From the NCBI GenBank assembly GCA_963846165.1, contig CAWJUU010000007.1:186001-250000 (forward strand): DNA of 64,000 bases. Direction: 5' to 3'. The position numbers and the translations under genes were made by a program. Positions 17,903 through 24,931 of the stretch are shown here, piece by piece (position 1 is the stretch's first letter; the number at the start of each line of letters is the position of its first letter). The notes beneath the pieces were generated by a model. The model was given only the letters and a program-made list of their open reading frames with translations. It searched no databases and had not been told where the DNA came from. Source of the DNA: WHSW01 sp963846165 (GTDB taxonomy: Bacteria; Actinomycetota; Thermoleophilia; Solirubrobacterales; 70-9).

Positions 17903-18166
17903 GTGCACGCAGTCGTCGTTACGGTCACGATCAGCGACCACGAGGCCGCTGAGAGCCATCTGCGCGAGCAGGTGGTACCTGGGGTATCGCATGCCCCAGG
18001 GTTTGTAGCTGGGTACTGGACACGAAAGGATGAGTCGGGATTGGGGATGGTCATCTTCGAGTCCGAGGACGCCGCCGAGGCCATGAGCGAGAGGGTCCCG
18101 TCGATGGTTCCTGACGTGGTCACGATCAAGGACATCGAGGTGCGCGAGGTCGTAGCGCACGCCTGA
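17903..18166 (+). CDS. ABM-like dimeric alpha/beta-barrel protein
   Basis: An 87-residue protein beginning MHAVVVTVTISDHEAAESHL from a GTG with AAAGGAGG upstream. The pattern is strand, helix, then VPGVSHAPGFVAGYWTRKD, LGMVIFESEDAAEAM and a final strand. It matches the ferredoxin-like half of dimeric alpha/beta barrels such as antibiotic-biosynthesis monooxygenases and similar stress proteins. No cofactor residues can be assigned. The gene stands alone before the plus-strand NTF2-like cluster. Confidence 0.7.
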   Translation: MHAVVVTVTISDHEAAESHLREQVVPGVSHAPGFVAGYWTRKDESGLGMVIFESEDAAEAMSERVPSMVPDVVTIKDIEVREVVAHA

Positions 18167-18203
18167 TTCTCTCTGGAAGCCGCGCATCGAGCGAGTCTCA
18201 TGC

Positions 18204-18233
18204 GACCTCAAAGCCGCCGGGCTTTCGGAGTAA
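18204..18233 (+). pseudogene. Tail-only scar of an NTF2/SnoaL-like paralog
   Basis: Directly before the first plus-strand paralog, the frame reads LKAAGLSE and stop (TAA at 18231), the standard family ending. No body precedes it. It shows that another paralog once stood here and was removed, leaving its last eight or so codons joined to unrelated DNA. Confidence 0.5.
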
Positions 18234-18236
18234 GCC

Positions 18237-18638
18237 ATGTCGCACGAGAACGTTGAGGTCGTGCGCCGCATTTTCGACACGATCGACCAGAGCGGCTGGG
18301 ACGCCGCCTTCGCATCTGGTGATATCCACCGGGACTGCGAACTGACCTTCAAGAGCGGTCCCCAAGCCGGGACGCACAAGGGACTCGCGCAGGTACAGGC
18401 GGTGATTAGCGACCTCCAAGGAGGATTCGAGACCTGGTTCGTGCTCCTGGAGGTCATCGAGAGCGGAGATCAGGTCGTGGCAATCGTCAACAACCGGCTT
18501 CGACCGGAGGGCGGCACGACCGGTGAGTTCGAGTACCGCAATGGCAGCATCTGGACGATCCGCGACGGAATGATTTTCTCGATGGTGGGATACCCCACCC
18601 CCGAGGAAGCCCTCGAAGCCGCCGGGCTGTCGAGGTAG
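18237..18638 (+). CDS. NTF2/SnoaL-like protein
   Basis: A 133-residue paralog from MSHENVEVVRRIFDTIDQSG to PTPEEALEAAGLSR. The fold elements are clear: N-terminal helix, first strand DCELTFKSGPQAGTHKGL, and the last strands GSIWTIRDGMIFSMVGY. It is the first intact gene of the plus-strand cluster, 3 bp before the next paralog, so the cluster is probably one operon. The biochemical role is unknown. Confidence 0.82.
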   Translation: MSHENVEVVRRIFDTIDQSGWDAAFASGDIHRDCELTFKSGPQAGTHKGLAQVQAVISDLQGGFETWFVLLEVIESGDQVVAIVNNRLRPEGGTTGEFEYRNGSIWTIRDGMIFSMVGYPTPEEALEAAGLSR

Positions 18639-18641
18639 GTG

Positions 18642-19039
18642 ATGTCGCGGGAGAACGTGGAGAAGCTTCATTCGGTCTACGAGGCCATCTCGCGAGGAAA
18701 CTGGGATGCGGCGTTCGAAGCAGTGGAGCCGGATTTCGAGCTTGTCCCGCCCAACCAGTCCCCGAGCAGCGCACCCGTAAGAGGCGTCAGCGAGGTCAGA
18801 GCCTGGTTCACGGATCAGCAGCAGATGGTCGGCGACTTGTCGGTTGAAGTGGAGGAGCTGATCGAGGCCGAGGAGTTCATCGTCGCTCTCATTCGGCTCC
18901 GGATTCGCCCCCACGGCGCGGATGCCGACTTCGAGCTGCGGATTGCTCACCTGTGGACGTTGCGCGATCAACAGCTGATCCGCTGTGAGGTCTTCCCTGC
19001 GCGGGAAAGGCCCTCGAAGCCGCCGGGCTTCAGGAGTAG
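18642..19039 (+). CDS. NTF2/SnoaL-like protein with a C-terminal frameshift
   Basis: About 132 residues starting MSRENVEKLHSVYEAISRGN. I choose the second of two consecutive start codons because it aligns with the paralogs. The frame holds to HLWTLRDQQLIRCEVFP, then one base is missing near 19008 (GGGAAAGG). Restoring it gives the usual ALEAAGLQE ending at the TAG at 19037. Without correction the frame reads through into the next paralog and makes an artificial 269-residue fusion. Confidence 0.7.
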
Positions 19040-19073
19040 GCGATGTCGCAGGAGAACGTGGAGATCGTGCGCC
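19011..19073 (+). repeat. Paralog junction repeat, copy 1
   Basis: About 62 bp spanning the last codons of one NTF2-like gene, its stop, a 3-bp linker and the first codons of the next. It matches the copy at 19420-19482 with about two differences, although the gene bodies between are strongly diverged. Related but less similar junctions are at 18204-18263 and 18610-18670. Confidence 0.75.
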
Positions 19074-19448
19074 GCCTGTGGGCAGACCTGGAACGCGAGG
19101 ATGTGGAGGCCTGGATCCACCTCCTCGACGAGCGGGTGGAGCTCTCGGAATGCCCCCGAGTTTCCTGTCACGGGGCCATACCGAGGGCACGATGGGGTGC
19201 GCCAATGGGCAGCCGAACAATGGGAGGTGTTCACCGGTCTTCACCATGAGATCGAGGAAATCATCGAAGCCCCTGACGGCGAGACCCTCGTGAGCGTGCA
19301 GCGCACACAGGGGCGCATGAGGCACACCGACATCAACGCCGACGTTCAGTGGGCCACCACATGGACCATCCGGGAGGGGAGGGTCCTTCGCGCTCACGGC
19401 TACCTGACGAAGGGCGAAGCCCTCGAAGCCGCCGGGCTTCAGGAGTAG
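19043..19448 (+). CDS. NTF2/SnoaL-like protein with an internal frameshift
   Basis: Reconstructed length is about 134 residues, MSQENVEIVRRLWADLERED to LTKGEALEAAGLQE. One extra C in a run of five near 19163 breaks the frame. With four C the sequence passes smoothly from ELSECP to EFPVTGPYRGHDG. Conserved features are the Y-R-G-H-D-G turn and the final strands TWTIREGRVLRAHGY. It starts 3 bp after the previous paralog. Confidence 0.72.
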
Positions 19449-19482
19449 GCGATGTCGCAGGAAAACGTGGAGATCGTGCGGC
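19420..19482 (+). repeat. Paralog junction repeat, copy 2
   Basis: Second copy of the junction described at 19011-19073, joining the ends of the paralogs at 19043 and 19452. The near identity, contrasted with divergent gene bodies, suggests recent gene conversion or unequal crossing-over through the junctions. Confidence 0.75.
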
Positions 19483-19838
19483 GGGCCTATGAGGCTCTGG
19501 CCGACCGCGACTGGGATGCCCTGTTTCGCGACGCGCACCCGGATTTCGCCGTCGTGACCCAGCTCCAGGGCACCTATCGCGGACGGGAGGACGCCCGGAA
19601 GTTCATCGAAGACCAGATCGGCGCATTTCGGACTTGGACGGCAGAACCGGAGCAGGTCTTCGAAGGTCAGGATCGAGTAGTGGTGTTCGTTCGGTCCAGT
19701 GCGCGACCCAGAGGCAGCACCGCCGAGATCGAGATCAGGATCGGGCATGTTTGGACCTTTCGAGATGGAAAGGTCTTGACGATCGAGACCTTTCCTAAGC
19801 GTGAGGAGGCCCTCGAAGCCGCCGGGCTGACGGAGTAG
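19452..19838 (+). CDS. NTF2/SnoaL-like protein
   Basis: A 128-residue intact paralog, MSQENVEIVRRAYEALADRD to KREEALEAAGLTE. It shows the first strand HPDFAVVTQLQGTYRGREDA and last strands IGHVWTFRDGKVLTIETF. It is the last gene of the plus-strand cluster. The sequence after its stop departs from the junction repeat, so no further paralog follows. Confidence 0.83.
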   Translation: MSQENVEIVRRAYEALADRDWDALFRDAHPDFAVVTQLQGTYRGREDARKFIEDQIGAFRTWTAEPEQVFEGQDRVVVFVRSSARPRGSTAEIEIRIGHVWTFRDGKVLTIETFPKREEALEAAGLTE

Positions 19839-20063
19839 AGCGAGTCAGCCGAGAAGGAACCGCCGCACGTCGACTAGCTCAGCTGCTCTTCGCCTTGAGA
19901 TCCGACGATCAGTGACGGCAGCGCCAGATCGGAGGAACGGGCCGGCAGGCCGTGGCTGCCTGCAGCACCTCGTCTTTACGATGGCGAACCGGCGATTCGC
20001 TCAAGCACGCGCGCCGGCGCCCCGATCCCTTTCCCTGACCCGCACGACCCCAGGAGGCTGACG

Positions 20064-20513
20064 ATGCACAAGACGATGAGGACGATTGCCCTCGGCGCAA
20101 GCTTGGCGTTGATCGCCGCATCGGCCGCCGCCGCAAAGCCCGACGGCTCACACGGCCACGGCCAGGGTGCCGGCCACGACCACGGCAGCTCGAAGCCGAA
20201 GGGGGTCGCCTACGTCTTCAAGGGAACCTACGTGGACAGCGCCACGGTCGACGTCTCCTCGGGCAACCGGCACGTGAAGAACGCAGGCCTCGTCGGCGGC
20301 CCGGTCTCGTTCGACTTCAGCGCGGCCAAGGTCGTCGTCGCCGACACCAGCCTCGATGGCACGAGCGACCTCGCCGACGTCCTTCCCGGCGACAAGGTCG
20401 TGGTCAAGGTCAAGGCGCCCAAGCCCGACCCGGGCGACCAGCCTTTCGCAGCCCGCAAGATCGTCGATCAGACCCACGCCGCCCCCGAAGACGAGGGCGG
20501 CGTGGCCGTTTAG
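20064..20513 (+). CDS. Secreted His/Lys-rich small protein
   Basis: A 149-residue protein with a signal peptide (MHKTMRTIALGASLALIAAS, cleavage probably after the Ala run near residue 24), then a low-complexity GSHGHGQGAGHDHG stretch that could bind metal. A beta-rich domain follows (VAYVFKGTYVDSATVDV to DVLPGDKVVVKVKAPKPD), resembling the small DUF5666-like OB or beta-barrel domains common in actinobacterial secreted proteins. A CAGGAGG lies 8 bp before the ATG. The role is unknown. An Ig-domain scar lies just after its stop. Confidence 0.75.
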   Translation: MHKTMRTIALGASLALIAASAAAAKPDGSHGHGQGAGHDHGSSKPKGVAYVFKGTYVDSATVDVSSGNRHVKNAGLVGGPVSFDFSAAKVVVADTSLDGTSDLADVLPGDKVVVKVKAPKPDPGDQPFAARKIVDQTHAAPEDEGGVAV

Positions 20514-20521
20514 GGCGCGCG

Positions 20522-20587
20522 ATCGACGCCGCCGGCAACGTCGAGCCCTCCCCGGCCAAGGACCGGTTCAGGATCGTCGGACGCTGA
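20522..20587 (+). pseudogene. Second Ig-like domain scar
   Basis: The stretch reads IDAAGNVEPSPAKDRFRIVG and then TGA at 20585. This is the same C-terminal motif as the larger fragment ending at 17673. Only about 21 codons remain, in a different frame from the preceding secreted-protein gene and 8 bp after it. Confidence 0.5.
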
Positions 20588-20691
20588 GCTTCACGCGAAG
20601 TGCGATGCCGGAAATCGCGGTGCCGATCATTCGCCGCCGTCGCTGCGGTGGGGCCGCTTGAGTTTCGGTTCGATCACCTCAGCGAACCGCT

Positions 20692-20880
20692 TCAACGCGT
20701 CCTATTCCGCTCCGCCAAGACGAGATCGAAGGGTCGCCGCCGTACCACCGCCACCTCGACCACGAAGTCGTCGAAGTCGCGCACCTCCAACGTCGTCCCA
20801 CTGCACAGCGTGAACGGCGAGGAGGTGCATCCCGCCCACGCCAGAAACCACGATGCGTCCGGATCGGCGATCCGACACCA
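20692..20880 (-). pseudogene. Start-less coding-like remnant
   Basis: An open frame of 62 codons between stops, with no start codon in a sensible place. It reads ADPDASWFLAWAGCTSSPFT, then LEVRDFDDFVVEVAVVRRRP and ends LVLAERNRTR. The balanced composition and alternating hydrophobic strands suggest the tail of a lost gene. No family recognised. Confidence 0.25.
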
Positions 20881-20907
20881 TCACTGAGCGCTTCGGTCAA
20901 GCGACGA

Positions 20908-21924
20908 CTACGAACGATGATCGGCCCGGGTGGTGCTCGCCCTGAGCTCGACGAGGAGTCGCTCGAGCTCTGCGCTCAGCTTGGCCTCGAGGGCGCCTCG
21001 AACCTGCCGCTCGATGGCCAGCTCGGCCTCGAGGATTCCGCGCGCCTCCTGCTCCCTGGTGAGCTCGGCCTCGAGGGCGCTGACCTCAAACTCGGCCGCG
21101 CCATCGAGCGCCGGCTCGACGAGCCCAATGATCCGCTCCTGCAACCTGGACGAGCCGGTGGTGTCGGCGGCTCCAAATCTCGCCCGCTCCAGAGCGTCCC
21201 CGATCACATCGGTGTCCGCTTGCGCGGCCACCACCATTGCAGCGACGTCCTCGCCGGTTCCTTCTTCATCGTCGGGTGCTGCGACAGGGGTGGCGTCCTG
21301 CTCGCGCTGATCGTGTTGCGGCAGTGACTCGTCGGTGGCGGGAGGATGCGGTGCGGCCTTCGGGCCGCCTGCGCCGTGGGCGGGCACCGAGAGCCCGTCG
21401 AGGCACTCGATCACCGCGTCGATCGCCGACCCGCTGGCGACCACGGTGCGAACATTGCTCTTCGCGATCACCGCGATGTCGCTGATAGCCAGCGCGTCGA
21501 CAGGATCTGCGATCGCGACTACGAGCTCACCAGCCTTGTCGAACGCGATCGGCACGGCGCGGTGGCGGCGGGCGACGGAGGGGCCGATCAGCTCAGCTAC
21601 GCCGAGGTCGACGTCGAACTCGTCCAAGTCGACGTAGTCGAGCCCGTTGCGCGCGGCGATCGCCCGAGCGAGCTGCTCCTCGGTCAGCTCCCCTCCCTCG
21701 AGCAGGACCTCGGTCACGCTGCGGCCGCGCTGCCGCGCCTCCTGCCCAGCCCGCTCGACGACGGTCGCGTCGGCGAACCCGAGCTCGACGACCACATCGC
21801 TGAGGAACGCCGCCGGCTGGCCATTGGAACTCGGCACGCGCGCCGCCGCGCTGTCGGCGGTGGCGACTTCGTCGACGCCGTCGACGCTTGTCGTCTCGGT
21901 CGAGGTGATGACATGACCCTTCAT
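20908..21924 (-). CDS. Stand-alone MshEN / GspE N-terminal domain protein with coiled coil
   Basis: A 338-residue protein. Residues about 38-180 form the N-terminal domain of type II secretion/type IV pilus ATPases: LGFADATVVERAGQEARQRG, LTEEQLARAIAARNGLDYVD, then SVARRHRAVPIAFDKAGELV and VVAIADPVDALAISDI. In several bacteria such domains bind cyclic di-GMP. No ATPase domain follows. Instead there is an acidic linker (about 180-230) and a C-terminal Glu/Ala/Leu-rich coiled coil (about 275-330). It could be an adaptor that senses a nucleotide or docks to a pilus or secretion ATPase encoded elsewhere. Confidence 0.75.
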   Translation of the reverse strand: MKGHVITSTETTSVDGVDEVATADSAAARVPSSNGQPAAFLSDVVVELGFADATVVERAGQEARQRGRSVTEVLLEGGELTEEQLARAIAARNGLDYVDLDEFDVDLGVAELIGPSVARRHRAVPIAFDKAGELVVAIADPVDALAISDIAVIAKSNVRTVVASGSAIDAVIECLDGLSVPAHGAGGPKAAPHPPATDESLPQHDQREQDATPVAAPDDEEGTGEDVAAMVVAAQADTDVIGDALERARFGAADTTGSSRLQERIIGLVEPALDGAAEFEVSALEAELTREQEARGILEAELAIERQVRGALEAKLSAELERLLVELRASTTRADHRS

Positions 21925-22624
21925 CGTTCGAATGGCCGCTGCTTAGACGCGGGCCTCAAGTGCGCCCTTTTCGGGCGCCGGCTCGGCATCTGCTTCGGCC
22001 GCCAAGTCGAGCCGGTTGAAGGCCCCAGGTGCCGTCCGGGGCGGCAATCGCCGGCCCGAGCGTCAGGATGGTGAGCGCGGGAAGCGCCTCCTGTAGGGCT
22101 TTCTGTGTGCAAGGGTTCTCGTCCCGAGATAAACACCGAGGCCCGTTCCTTGGGCGCCCATCTGTCCGATCGGCCATCCGGGGGGCGAGCTTGAGAATGC
22201 GCGCAGCAACTACTCCAACCCGGCGACGAAACTCCCCAAAACGGGCTAGTACCGCCGTCGGGCCGGCGGGTAGCAGTGAGTCTTTCATCCGTCCCGCAGG
22301 CCGGTGGCTGCGACGGCGCCCTCGTGACGCAGCCGGTAGAAGCGTGGACCAGCCTTCCTCGCGTATCCGGGCGCCTCAGTCGCGTTCATGCGGTGGCCTG
22401 CCCGTCCTGCGTTTCCCGAAGCCCCTGTTTTTCCGGAGCTCGATCGACGCCAGGTCGCCCGTCAGTCTCTCGCGTGGGACGACGAGGGCCGGGGGCGCGA
22501 GAGCTTCGTCATCCCGGCCTATCTCGAAGACCAGGAGAGCCTAGGCAGGGCCGCCGGGCCGACCGAGTGCGCCGGCGCCGCCGCCTACGCTCTCCCTCAC
22601 TGCAACCCGACCTGGCGGCGTAGG
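21925..22624. other. Gene-poor region
   Basis: About 700 bp upstream of the MshEN gene. I see no convincing gene on either strand. At 22591-22613 the sequence TCTCCCTCACTGCAACCCGA matches, inverted, the inner end of the inverted-repeat element found at 32.5 and 55.4 kb. This may be a worn third copy. The promoter for the MshEN gene should lie near 21930-22000 but no clear boxes were found. Confidence 0.4.
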
Positions 22625-22771
22625 TCAGCCGGGGCCGCGCCGTGGTGGCCGCAAGGCCTCCAGCCAGCACCGCGCGCAGAGCGTCCCCCCCGCTAGGACA
22701 CGGTTGGTCTTGCAGTCAGAGCAGAGTTGCCGAGACTCGGTCTCCGACAGCTCGTGCGACATCCGGAGCAT
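22625..22771 (-). CDS. 48-residue zinc-ribbon protein
   Basis: A short frame from ATG at 22771 (or the internal ATG at 22762, giving MSHELSE) to TGA at 22625. It reads SETESRQLCSDCKTNRVLAG and then TLCARCWLEALRPP. The two C-x2-C knuckles, 11 residues apart, are the signature of a small zinc ribbon. It is too short for usual gene-calling thresholds. Isolated position between the gene-poor region and fabI gives no clue to partners. Possible roles include nucleic-acid binding or acting as a transcription or ribosome-associated small protein. Confidence 0.55.
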   Translation of the reverse strand: MLRMSHELSETESRQLCSDCKTNRVLAGGTLCARCWLEALRPPRRGPG

Positions 22772-22866
22772 CTCGTAGCGACTAACCCGCCTGGCGGCGG
22801 ACTAATCGCGGTCCCGCCGGAAAGGCGGTCCGGTTACTACATTCGACCGCTCGAACTACCACACCC

Positions 22867-22883
22867 GGCCCGCTGAACGGGCC
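22867..22883 (-). terminator. Hairpin downstream of the fab operon
   Basis: A perfect 6-bp inverted repeat GGCCCG-CTGAA-CGGGCC begins 13 bp after the fabI stop. A second smaller hairpin CCGCC-GGAAA-GGCGG is at 22814-22828. Neither has a T-tract, so termination would be of the tract-less type frequent in high-GC actinobacteria. Confidence 0.3.
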
Positions 22884-22895
22884 GAAGCCGCCCGG

Positions 22896-23708
22896 CTACT
22901 CGTTCGCGGCCAGCGCCGGGACCGCGGCGCCGATGGCGTGGAAGCCGCCGTCGACGTGGACGATCTCGCCGCTGATCGCGCGCGAGAGGTCGGAGAGCAG
23001 GAAGAGGGCGGCGTCGGCGACCGCGCTTGGGTCCGAGCGGTCCCAACCGAGCGGCGCCGCGCCCGACCAGGCGTCGGCGAGCTGGTCGAATCCCGGGATC
23101 CCCGAAGCTGCGGGGGTCGAGAGCGGGCCGGCCGAGATCAGGTTGACGCGCACCCCGCGCGGCCCGAGGTCGCGGGCGAGGTAGCGCGCAACCGACTCGA
23201 GCGCGGCCTTCGCGACGCCCATCCAGTCGTACGCCGGCCAGGCAACCGAGGCGTCGAAGTCGAGGCCGACGATGCTGCCGCGGCCGGGGGCGGCGCCGTT
23301 TGCGGTCGCCATCAGCGGCTCGAGCGCCGCCGCGAGCGCCTTGAGCGAGTAGGCGCTGGTCTCGAAGGCGATTCGGGCGCTCTCGCGCGGGGCGCCGACG
23401 AAGTTGCCGCCGAGCGCATCGGGCGGAGCGTGAGCGATCGCGTGGACCGCGCCATCGACGCGCTGCCAGCGCGAGCGCAGCTCAGTGGTGAGCGCGGCGA
23501 GGTCGTCGTCGTCGTTGATGTCGAGCTCGAGCACGTCGGGGGGCTCGGGCAGCCGCTTGGCCGCACGCTCGGTCATCCGCCGCATGCGCCCGAAGCTGGT
23601 CAGCAGTACCTCGGCGCCCTGCTGCTGGGCGCGCTCGGCGATCGCATAAGCGATCGAATGACGGTTGACGACCCCCGTGACGACAATCCGCTTGCCATCC
23701 AGGATCAC
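22896..23708 (-). CDS. fabI: Enoyl-[acyl-carrier-protein] reductase (NADH), FabI/InhA type
   Basis: A 270-residue short-chain reductase. It starts ILDGKRIVVTGVVNRHSIAY, the FabI/InhA nucleotide-binding signature. The catalytic Tyr/Lys pair is in YDWMGVAKAALESVARYLAR (Y-x6-K). GEIVHVDGGFHAIGA closes the fold. It reduces trans-2-enoyl-ACP in the last step of each FAS-II cycle. It is the last gene of the fab operon, 52 bp after the MaoC-like gene. The InhA-like sequence and actinobacterial context suggest sensitivity to the same inhibitor classes, but this is inference. Confidence 0.92.
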   Translation of the reverse strand: MILDGKRIVVTGVVNRHSIAYAIAERAQQQGAEVLLTSFGRMRRMTERAAKRLPEPPDVLELDINDDDDLAALTTELRSRWQRVDGAVHAIAHAPPDALGGNFVGAPRESARIAFETSAYSLKALAAALEPLMATANGAAPGRGSIVGLDFDASVAWPAYDWMGVAKAALESVARYLARDLGPRGVRVNLISAGPLSTPAASGIPGFDQLADAWSGAAPLGWDRSDPSAVADAALFLLSDLSRAISGEIVHVDGGFHAIGAAVPALAANE

Positions 23709-23760
23709 AGTAGGCGCCTCAACAGCGGCGCGGTTCGGCTCCGTCCTGTCGGACTCCGCC

Positions 23761-24252
23761 TCACAGTAGGACCCGGTCTCCGTAGAGCCCGCCGATCTCG
23801 CCGCCGCCGTTGTGCTCGGGTGAGGACTCGCCGCCGACGCGCCACAGCACCTCGACCCGCGCCCGGGCGACCGCGCGGTCGGCCTGGTTGACGATCCGCC
23901 AGGCGAGGGTGACCAGCGCGTTCTCGTCGTCGAGGCGCTTGACCGCGTCGACCCGCGAGCGCAGGCGGATCGTGTCGCCGATCAGCACCGGGCGCTTGAA
24001 GGCAACCGAGTCGAACCCGCGCAGAGCGACGACGCGCTCGGGATCGAAGGGCATCAGGCCGACAGCGTAGGAGAGCACGAGCATCCCGTGCGCGACGCGC
24101 TCGCCGAAATGGCTCGACGCTGCCCACTCCGCATCGCCGTGCTGGGGATGCCAATCACCGGTCAGCGACGAGAACGAAACCAGGTCGGCCTCGGTGATCG
24201 TCCGGCCGCGCGAGACGAGCTCGTCGCCGATCTCAGGCATCGCCGTGTTCAT
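23761..24252 (-). CDS. MaoC-like dehydratase, probable 3-hydroxyacyl-ACP dehydratase
   Basis: A 163-residue single hot-dog domain starting MNTAMPEIGDELVSRGRTIT. The hydratase 2 motif is present: DWHPQHGDAEWAASSHFGER then VAHGMLVLSYAVG, with the catalytic Asp/His pair. The start at 24252 is supported by GGAGGAG immediately upstream. It overlaps the GDSL gene by 20 bp. No fabZ or fabA is present in the operon, so this protein most likely performs the dehydration step, as HadABC-type MaoC proteins do in mycobacteria. Unlike HadAB it appears to be a homomer. Confidence 0.85.
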   Translation of the reverse strand: MNTAMPEIGDELVSRGRTITEADLVSFSSLTGDWHPQHGDAEWAASSHFGERVAHGMLVLSYAVGLMPFDPERVVALRGFDSVAFKRPVLIGDTIRLRSRVDAVKRLDDENALVTLAWRIVNQADRAVARARVEVLWRVGGESSPEHNGGGEIGGLYGDRVLL

Positions 24253-24931
24253 CCGCTCCTCCTTCGATCGAGGTGTTGATCCCGTAGCGCTCGTGCAACA
24301 GCAGGGCAAACCCGTGCGCGGCGTGCTCGTGGCCGAGCGCTGAAGGGTGCAGGCCGTCGGCGCTGAAGTTCTCGGGCTTCGAGAGTCCCGGGTGCGTGGC
24401 AACGTCGAGGCAGGCGACGTCGAACTCGGCGGCGATCCGCCGGGTGGCGCGGTTGAAGGTGGCAATCCCGTTCTCGACCCGGTCGCGTGTGCGCGGGCCC
24501 AGCGGCAGGAAGTCCCAGCGCTCGGGCGAGGTCGCAGTCGCGACCCGCAGCCGGGGCACCGCCCGGCGCAAGCGCTCGAGGATCGTCCTCAAGTGGTTCG
24601 CATAGCGCTCGGGATCCGGCCGAGTGGAGCGCAGGACGTCGTTGGCGCCGCAGACGACGGTGACCAGATCGGGCTCGAGCTCGACCGCTTCGCCGAGCTG
24701 TTCGAGCACCTCGGCGCTGGTCGCACCCTCGACCGCAAGGTTGCGCAACGCCAGGGAGGGGTTCTCGGCTCGCATGGCGCCGGCCAGCCGCTCGGGCCAA
24801 GCCTGTCCCGGCGGGCAGCCCGTGCCCGCGGTGAAGCTGTCACCCAGCGCTGCGTAGAGCGCCAGCCGCCGACTGCGAGACTCGGGGGAGAGCTCGTCGG
24901 CGAGGCGGGCCATCGGGTCGCGCAGGGTCAT
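24233..24931 (-). CDS. SGNH/GDSL hydrolase in the fatty-acid operon
   Basis: A 232-residue esterase/lipase. Block I GDSFTAG carries the nucleophile Ser at about residue 32, block III is GAND, and block V DGLHPSALGH holds the catalytic Asp and His. No signal peptide is visible, so it is cytoplasmic. It overlaps accD by 4 bp and maoC by 20 bp, so it is firmly inside the operon. A thioesterase or acyl-ACP/acyl-CoA hydrolase role is a reasonable inference (compare TesA, also SGNH). It could alternatively be a lysophospholipase. Confidence 0.85.
   Translation of the reverse strand: MTLRDPMARLADELSPESRSRRLALYAALGDSFTAGTGCPPGQAWPERLAGAMRAENPSLALRNLAVEGATSAEVLEQLGEAVELEPDLVTVVCGANDVLRSTRPDPERYANHLRTILERLRRAVPRLRVATATSPERWDFLPLGPRTRDRVENGIATFNRATRRIAAEFDVACLDVATHPGLSKPENFSADGLHPSALGHEHAAHGFALLLHERYGINTSIEGGADEHGDA

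Noticed and set aside
18639..19448. A single 269-residue protein with two NTF2-like parts
   Set aside because: The middle section is arginine/tryptophan-rich nonsense. Restoring one base near 19008 and removing one near 19163 gives two ordinary family members with their own stop and start.
21956..22288. A 110-codon minus-strand frame upstream of the MshEN gene
   Set aside because: No family pattern, composition similar to shadow frames, and no ribosome-binding site. I leave the region as gene-poor.
22814..22883. tRNA or small RNA gene near the fab operon end
   Set aside because: Two short hairpins exist but there is no cloverleaf, anticodon arm or T-loop consensus. They are better read as terminator-like structures.
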